NCBI GenBank assembly: GCA_027311485.1
Contig: DAICYU010000090.1
Location: forward strand, 1-10,370
Source: Acetobacteraceae bacterium
Lineage (GTDB): Bacteria > Pseudomonadota > Alphaproteobacteria > Acetobacterales > Acetobacteraceae
Length of the DNA stretch: 10,370 nucleotides
Reading direction: 5' to 3'
The position numbers were made by a program, and so were the translations under genes. Positions 6,495 to 10,370 of the stretch are shown one piece after another (the first letter of the stretch is position 1; the number at the start of each line of letters is the position of its first letter). The notes beneath the pieces are model-generated. The model worked only from the letters and a program-made list of their open reading frames with translations, had not been told where the DNA came from and searched no databases.

Positions 6495-7373
6495 TTGACA
6501 CTGCACGCTGAACGGCCGGTTCCGCCGGACGTACCGCCCGGAAGCAGGAGGAAGCGCCGGCGCAGTTGGCGTCAGCGGCCGCTGATGCTTGCGATCATAC
6601 TATCATGTCTGTTCCACGCGGGTCTTGCCCTGGTCCTGTTGATGGTTGCCCGTCATCAGTCAGCCCAGTCCAAGCCACACGATCCCGGTACGATCGAACT
6701 GGTGATGGTGCAAAAACAAGGAAAGCCCCAGGCAAGCCCGACGCCCCCGTCCCCGCCATCGGCCCGCCCGACAAAGCCCGCACCGCGGGCAACCCCGCCG
6801 ACCGAAACCCAGGCCGCCAAGGATAAGCCAGCCGAGGCCAAGGAGCCACAGACGGCCGAGGGCCCGCCGACCAAGGACAAGATCCCGCCACCGCAGCAGC
6901 AGGATGGACCCGAACCCCTTCCGGCGGTAACGGCGCCCGCACAGCCAGCGGCGGCAAAGGCAGCGCCAAAGGCCGACCCGACACAACCGACGTCAGCACC
7001 GGCTCAGCCCAAGCCGCCCGTTCAGCCCAAAGCGCCCGTCTTCGACCTGGCGGGCAACAACAGCGACTACAATGCCATCGCTTTCGGAAGCCGGATCGTG
7101 CCGGCGGCACCCGACAGCCGATACCATAACAACCCACCCCGCTATCCCGCGGAAGCCGCAATGCGCGGTGAGCACGGGGCGGTTATGCTTCTGATCCATG
7201 TCTCGGCGGCCGGCGTGGCGACGGGGGCGGACATCATGCAAACATCCGGGTACGCATCCTTGGACAGTGCCGCGATCGCCGCGGTGAGGACGTGGCATTT
7301 CCATCCCGCGATGGAGGACGGCAAGACCGTCCCCTTCGACATCCCGTTCCGGTTTGTCTTCGACTTCAAGTGA
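6495..7373 (+). CDS. TonB-family energy transducer, non-ATG start uncertain
   Basis: This inner-membrane protein should couple the proton-motive force to outer-membrane receptors. From the TTG at 6495 it has 292 residues. A short basic stretch (RRKRRRSWRQR) precedes one transmembrane helix (about 29-52) that carries Ser37-x3-His41, matching the Ser-x3-His pair conserved in TonB helices. Next comes a long Pro/Ala/Lys-rich periplasmic linker (about 75-182). The C-terminal TonB domain (about 214-292) has PPRYPAEA, GYASLDSAAIAAVRTWHFHPA and a final FRFVFDFK strand. GAGG ends 4 bases before the TTG, and a TATAAC hexamer at 6458-6463 could be a -10 box. Other in-frame starts are TTG 6423, GTG 6477 and ATG 6585; the ATG would remove the basic stretch that orients the helix. 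No exbB or exbD is adjacent, so these motor proteins must be encoded elsewhere. The receptor partner is unknown. Confidence 0.88.
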   Translation: MTLHAERPVPPDVPPGSRRKRRRSWRQRPLMLAIILSCLFHAGLALVLLMVARHQSAQSKPHDPGTIELVMVQKQGKPQASPTPPSPPSARPTKPAPRATPPTETQAAKDKPAEAKEPQTAEGPPTKDKIPPPQQQDGPEPLPAVTAPAQPAAAKAAPKADPTQPTSAPAQPKPPVQPKAPVFDLAGNNSDYNAIAFGSRIVPAAPDSRYHNNPPRYPAEAAMRGEHGAVMLLIHVSAAGVATGADIMQTSGYASLDSAAIAAVRTWHFHPAMEDGKTVPFDIPFRFVFDFK

Positions 7374-7503
7374 TCGTCCGCGCCAACATCGGGACGGTGT
7401 TGCAGACTGAACAGCGTGTTCCGACGGTCAGGACACGGATCGTTGGCGACGAATAGGCTCTGGCAGGTGATCCGCCTGCATCATCGTGGCGATCAGCCGC
7501 CCG

Positions 7504-8370
7504 TCAGTCCTCGAACACGCCAACCGGTGCGCCCTGCGTCGGCGCGGGAGCGCGGAACAGGCCGCCAAGCGCAGGAAAATCCGCCAGGACCTGGGGCGAT
7601 TTTCCTTCACGCAGCGATGTCACATACAGATAGTCATCGGCAAAACAGGGCATCGTCGGACCAGGAACGGGGAAGGTCCATTTCCGCAGCAGCGTGCCGG
7701 TGGGGCTGAAGCAGTTGAGGCAGCCGGCGGACGGACCCGCGGACCAGTAGTTGCCTGCCATGTCCGTTGCCGCGCCATCCGGACGGCCGTCCTCGTTCTT
7801 CAATGTTACCAGGATCCGGTGATTGGACCGCCCGCCGGTAGCGGCATCGAAATCCCAAGCCTCAATCACCCCGGCCGTCGAATCGGAGTGATACATCACC
7901 GTCCCGTCCGCCGACCATGCAAGGCCGTTCGAGTTGGTGTAGCCACCCTCCTGCCGTTCGATGCGGCCATCGGGCGTGACACGGTATAAGGCGGCGATCT
8001 TCTGCCGCGGTGCGTTCTCATCGAGGCTGCCGACCCAGAAGGCGCCATCCGGTCCCACCTTGCCGTCGTTCAAGCGATTCGTCGGCGGTTCATCGATCTT
8101 CGGCGTCAAATCGACCAAGTTGCCGCTCGCCGGGTCGAACAGCAACACGTGGTGCCGCTGTGAAACCACCAGACGGCCGGACCGGCACAGGCCGAAACTG
8201 CCCACCACGTCCGGGAAGTCCCACGATTCACGGCGGCCCGTATCGACGGACAGCACGTTGATGCGCTTCCCGTTGATATCGCAGAATAGCAATCTCCGAG
8301 TGGCTGAGTCCCACACCGGGGACTCGGCAACGCTGCACCGTGCGTCCCAAACCAGTTCGAAATCGCTCAT
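7504..8370 (-). CDS. SMP-30/gluconolactonase-family lactonase
   Basis: This 288-residue six-bladed beta-propeller hydrolase probably opens a sugar lactone to the aldonic acid with a bound divalent metal. Family metal ligands are visible: Glu16 in VAESPVWD, Asn148 in TNSNGLAWS, and Asp198 in GRPDGAATD. The conserved RLNDGKVGPDGAFWVGS block (substrate-side Asn101) and YHSDST also fit. The length is normal for the family. The ATG at 8370 (MSDFELVWDARCSVAES) is chosen because GAGGA lies 10 bases upstream and the family motif comes at the usual distance; an earlier in-frame start at 8424 would add 18 residues with no family match. No signal peptide is seen, so it is likely cytosolic. It is divergent from a Gfo/Idh/MocA dehydrogenase, and the two reactions could be consecutive in oxidation of a sugar or polyol. 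The exact lactone is not predictable. Confidence 0.9.
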   Translation of the reverse strand: MSDFELVWDARCSVAESPVWDSATRRLLFCDINGKRINVLSVDTGRRESWDFPDVVGSFGLCRSGRLVVSQRHHVLLFDPASGNLVDLTPKIDEPPTNRLNDGKVGPDGAFWVGSLDENAPRQKIAALYRVTPDGRIERQEGGYTNSNGLAWSADGTVMYHSDSTAGVIEAWDFDAATGGRSNHRILVTLKNEDGRPDGAATDMAGNYWSAGPSAGCLNCFSPTGTLLRKWTFPVPGPTMPCFADDYLYVTSLREGKSPQVLADFPALGGLFRAPAPTQGAPVGVFED

Positions 8371-8452
8371 GTGCTGTTTGTCCTCACTGTTGAAGCTGGT
8401 GGTGTGGAGACTGGCGATAAACACCAGAACACGGGACTATCGGCTGTGGCAT

Positions 8453-8472
8453 CGGTCAAATCGGGCTGACCG
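8453..8472. promoter_or_regulatory. Inverted repeat in the lactonase/dehydrogenase divergent region, candidate operator
   Basis: CGGTCA and TGACCG form perfect 6-bp arms around an 8-base spacer, inside the 120-base region between two divergent genes. It ends 18 bases before the dehydrogenase ATG at 8491. Its 20-bp dyad size suits a dimeric repressor, and on the minus strand the arm reads TTGACC, which resembles a -35 box. No regulator gene is adjacent. A second, wider pair (CTGGTG at 8396-8401 and CACCAG at 8422-8427 approximately) flanks the other half of the region. Repeat is observed; operator role is inferred. Confidence 0.4.
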
Positions 8473-8490
8473 GCAAGGTGGAGAATGTGA

Positions 8491-9486
8491 ATGGTTCGGG
8501 CAGCAATCGTCGGACTGGGCTGGTGGGGCCAGAATCTGGTCAATAGCGTGCGTGGCAACACGGCAATCCGATTCACCACAGCACACACCCGCACGCATGA
8601 CACTGCGGCGGGTTTCTGCGCCGAGGCCGGGCTGCGGTGGGTGGATTCGCTGGATGCGATCCTGAACGACGCCGCCATCGATGCGGTCGTGTTCGCAACG
8701 CCGCATACGCTGCACACGGATCAGGTGGTCCGGGCCGCGGCGGCCGGCAAGCACGTTTTTGTTGAAAAGCCGTTCAGTCTTTCCATCGCGGATGCACAGC
8801 GGGCGAAGCAGTCGGCTGATGCCGCTGGCATCGTGCTGGCAGTTGGGTTCAACCGACGGTTTCATCCGTCCATGGCCGCGCTTCGCACCGCGGTGCACAG
8901 CGGCAACCTTGGGACATTGGTCAGCATAAGCGCCGAACAGACCGCGCTGCACGGGCTGTCGCTGAGCGCCGATGCCTGGCGCGCCCGCAGCGAGGAAGCG
9001 CCGGGTGGCGCGATGACCGCCATTGGCGTCCATCTGGTTGACGGCATGATCGACCTGTTCGGCCCCATCCGCCAGGTATTCGCAACCGTCAGCCGCCGGG
9101 CGGCGCCGCATAGCGACGACACGACGGACATCCTGCTGCGCTTCTCGAACGGCGCATCCGGCCACATCTTCTGCTCCACCGCCGCCACGCCGCACTACCG
9201 GATGGCGGTCTATGGTACCAGCGGCTTTGCCGAGATCCTGGGCCATTCAATGACGACACTCAGGCAGGTCAAGGCTGCACCGGGCAACTATCTGGCCGTC
9301 GCGCCGGCCGAGCAGACTGAGACGCCCAATTTCAATATGCTGACGGCGGAGCTGGAGGCCTTCGCGGCCAGCATCCGGACAGGACAGCCATTTCCGACGC
9401 CAATGGCGCAGGTCATGCATGGCGTGGAGGTGTTCGAAGCCGTGCTGCGTTCGGCTGCCACCGGCGAAGCAGTTACGATCATGTAA
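8491..9486 (+). CDS. Gfo/Idh/MocA-family oxidoreductase
   Basis: This 331-residue NAD(P)-dependent enzyme should oxidise or reduce a hydroxyl group of a sugar, cyclitol or related compound. The N-terminal Rossmann domain begins MVRAAIVGLGWWGQN with the GxGxxG pattern at 8-13, then FATPHTLHTDQV (68-79) and the signature VEKPFSLS with Glu92-Lys93-Pro94. The C-terminal alpha/beta domain contains GGAMTAIGVHLVD (172-184), where His181 is at the catalytic histidine position. The acidic residue often four before that histidine is Ala177 here. The start is supported by GGTGGAG 7 bases before the ATG at 8491. Length is typical (330-350). Divergence from the SMP-30 lactonase suggests a dehydrogenase-lactonase pair in sugar catabolism, but the substrate cannot be read from sequence. 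Confidence 0.93.
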   Translation: MVRAAIVGLGWWGQNLVNSVRGNTAIRFTTAHTRTHDTAAGFCAEAGLRWVDSLDAILNDAAIDAVVFATPHTLHTDQVVRAAAAGKHVFVEKPFSLSIADAQRAKQSADAAGIVLAVGFNRRFHPSMAALRTAVHSGNLGTLVSISAEQTALHGLSLSADAWRARSEEAPGGAMTAIGVHLVDGMIDLFGPIRQVFATVSRRAAPHSDDTTDILLRFSNGASGHIFCSTAATPHYRMAVYGTSGFAEILGHSMTTLRQVKAAPGNYLAVAPAEQTETPNFNMLTAELEAFAASIRTGQPFPTPMAQVMHGVEVFEAVLRSAATGEAVTIM

Positions 9487-9498
9487 GCCGCAAAGCAA

Positions 9499-9531
9499 CG
9501 CTTACGATTGTCAATGCCAGTGTGCTAAGCG
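9499..9531. repeat. Inverted repeat downstream of the Gfo/Idh/MocA gene
   Basis: CGCTTA (9499-9504) and TAAGCG (9526-9531) are perfect 6-bp arms with a 21-base interior that itself holds the near-palindrome ATTGTCAAT. It lies in the 78-base gap between the dehydrogenase stop and the parvulin-like ATG. No T-run follows, so an intrinsic terminator is not supported; an operator for the downstream gene or chance are alternatives. Confidence 0.2.
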
Positions 9532-9564
9532 GGCTGCCGTCACGGACAGTGTTGGATTGCACTA

Positions 9565-10370
9565 ATGAGACGATCGTATCGGATTCCGGGTGCGGCGGCA
9601 TTGATGCTTGCCGGCAGCCTGCTGCCGCGCCCTGTTCTCGCGCAGGCGGCGTCCGAGGTTTCACCTTTGGTACCGGGCACGTTGAAGAAGCCAATCTTCG
9701 ATACAGTAACACCGGTTTACAAAACAGCGAAAAAGCCCGGTTCGACCGCGACTACCGTTGTGGCGGAGGTTGACGGCCGGGCTGTAACGCTGGGCGACGT
9801 CGGCGATGCCATTGCGGAGTTGCCGCCGACGGTGCAGGCACTGCCACTGATGACCCTGTTTCCCCGCATTGTCGATGAGCTGGTGCGTCGGCAGGCGCTG
9901 GATATTCGTGCGCATCAGCAGGGGATCGATGAGAAACCTGCCGTCCGACGCAAAATCCAAGCGGCGACGGACAAGGTTCTGGCCGATGAATTCCTGCGGT
10001 CGGACGCATTACGTCCGGTTACCGAGGCAGCATTGCTGGCAAGATACACTCAGGAAATTGCCGGAAAGCCTGGGCCGGATCAGGTCCGCACGCGCATCAT
10101 CATGGTTCCGACCGAGCAGGAGGCACGCTCGATTATCGCCGAACTGCACGCCGGCACCGACTTTGCCACGCTTGCTCGGCAGGTCAGCAAGGACACGACC
10201 GCGCCGGCCGGCGGCGATCTGGGCTATTTGGCACGCGACGGGTTGAACCCGGAGATCGGTGCCGTCGCGTTCGCCCTACGGCCCGGCGACGTGTCGCCTT
10301 ATCCCGTCAGCAGCATGGACGCGTGGTTTGTCATCAAGGTGGAGGATCGCCGGCCCGGCCCGACGCCGCG
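9565..10370 (+). CDS. Secreted parvulin-type (PpiC/rotamase-like) protein, C-terminus cut off, active-site histidines absent
   Basis: The 268 visible residues start with a signal peptide: basic MRRSYR, a hydrophobic core, and VLAQA with likely cleavage after Ala26, so export to the periplasm is expected. A SurA/PpiC-like N-terminal chaperone region follows (about 65-165), with AEVDGRAVTLGDVGDAI, a helix containing IVDELVRRQAL, and a later segment ending in EAALLARYTQE. The parvulin domain (about 174-262) is recognised by TDFATLARQVSKDT, AGGDLGYLARDGLNPEIG, AFALRPGDVSPYPV and FVIKVEDRR. In active parvulins two histidines face each other, in an ARHIL-like strand and a GWHIIK-like strand; here these read RTRIIMV and AWFVIKV, giving Ile and Phe. 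It may therefore be a chaperone rather than an isomerase. The ribosome binding site is weak, but the ATG fits the signal peptide. The gene runs past 10370. Confidence 0.88.
   Translation, partial: MRRSYRIPGAAALMLAGSLLPRPVLAQAASEVSPLVPGTLKKPIFDTVTPVYKTAKKPGSTATTVVAEVDGRAVTLGDVGDAIAELPPTVQALPLMTLFPRIVDELVRRQALDIRAHQQGIDEKPAVRRKIQAATDKVLADEFLRSDALRPVTEAALLARYTQEIAGKPGPDQVRTRIIMVPTEQEARSIIAELHAGTDFATLARQVSKDTTAPAGGDLGYLARDGLNPEIGAVAFALRPGDVSPYPVSSMDAWFVIKVEDRRPGPTP

Noticed and set aside
6895..7030. Pro/Ala/Gln-rich low-complexity stretch as a possible repeat array
   Set aside because: It lacks a regular period and is the ordinary periplasmic linker of a TonB protein.
7374..7503. Possible bidirectional terminator between the convergent TonB and SMP-30 genes
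   Set aside because: Only 5-bp stems (CAACA/TGTTG at 7384-7402 and GCAGG/CCTGC near 7463-7479) were found, with no T-run on either strand.
8437..9246. 269-codon minus-strand open frame
   Set aside because: Antisense to the Gfo/Idh/MocA gene, with no domain signal.

Overview
This is a GC-rich window (very high G/C at third codon positions, long antisense shadow frames) with an ordinary chromosomal gene layout. The gene content fits a Gram-negative alphaproteobacterium: a TonB energy transducer, a periplasmic parvulin-type chaperone, trehalose-6-phosphate synthase, a choline-dehydrogenase-like GMC oxidoreductase and several sugar-metabolism enzymes. A family such as Acetobacteraceae is possible, but that is inference; no rRNA or other phylogenetic marker is present to settle it. 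I see no tRNA, rRNA, IS element, CRISPR array, integrase or phage gene.

Layout. Positions 1-4749 are on the minus strand, in transcription order: a family-4 glycosyltransferase (4749 to 3697), a GMC oxidoreductase (3627 to 2023), an SDR-fold protein (2023 to 1271) whose ATG overlaps the GMC stop codon by one base, and guaA (1203 to beyond the left edge; the C-terminal quarter is missing). Positions 4961-7373 are on the plus strand: otsA, then a TonB-family protein. A divergent 211-bp region (4750-4960) separates the glycosyltransferase from otsA. It holds several repeat and hairpin elements, including one shaped like an intrinsic terminator or attenuator. An SMP-30/gluconolactonase gene (8370 to 7504) runs convergently to the TonB gene and divergently from a Gfo/Idh/MocA dehydrogenase (8491-9486). 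A secreted parvulin-like protein starts at 9565 and runs off the right edge.

How the genes may work together. The GMC and SDR genes look translationally coupled and probably serve one small-molecule oxidation step, although the SDR has lost the canonical catalytic tyrosine. OtsA makes trehalose-6-phosphate; no phosphatase gene (otsB) lies beside it, and its divergent neighbour is a soluble GT4 enzyme, so the pair may form a sugar or stress module. The SMP-30 lactonase and the Gfo/Idh/MocA dehydrogenase make chemical sense as a sugar-to-lactone-to-acid pair under a shared intergenic control region. guaA is housekeeping.

No convincing novel multi-gene system is visible. The best leads are proteins that keep their fold but have lost catalytic residues (the SDR and the parvulin domain), and the structured intergenic region upstream of otsA.
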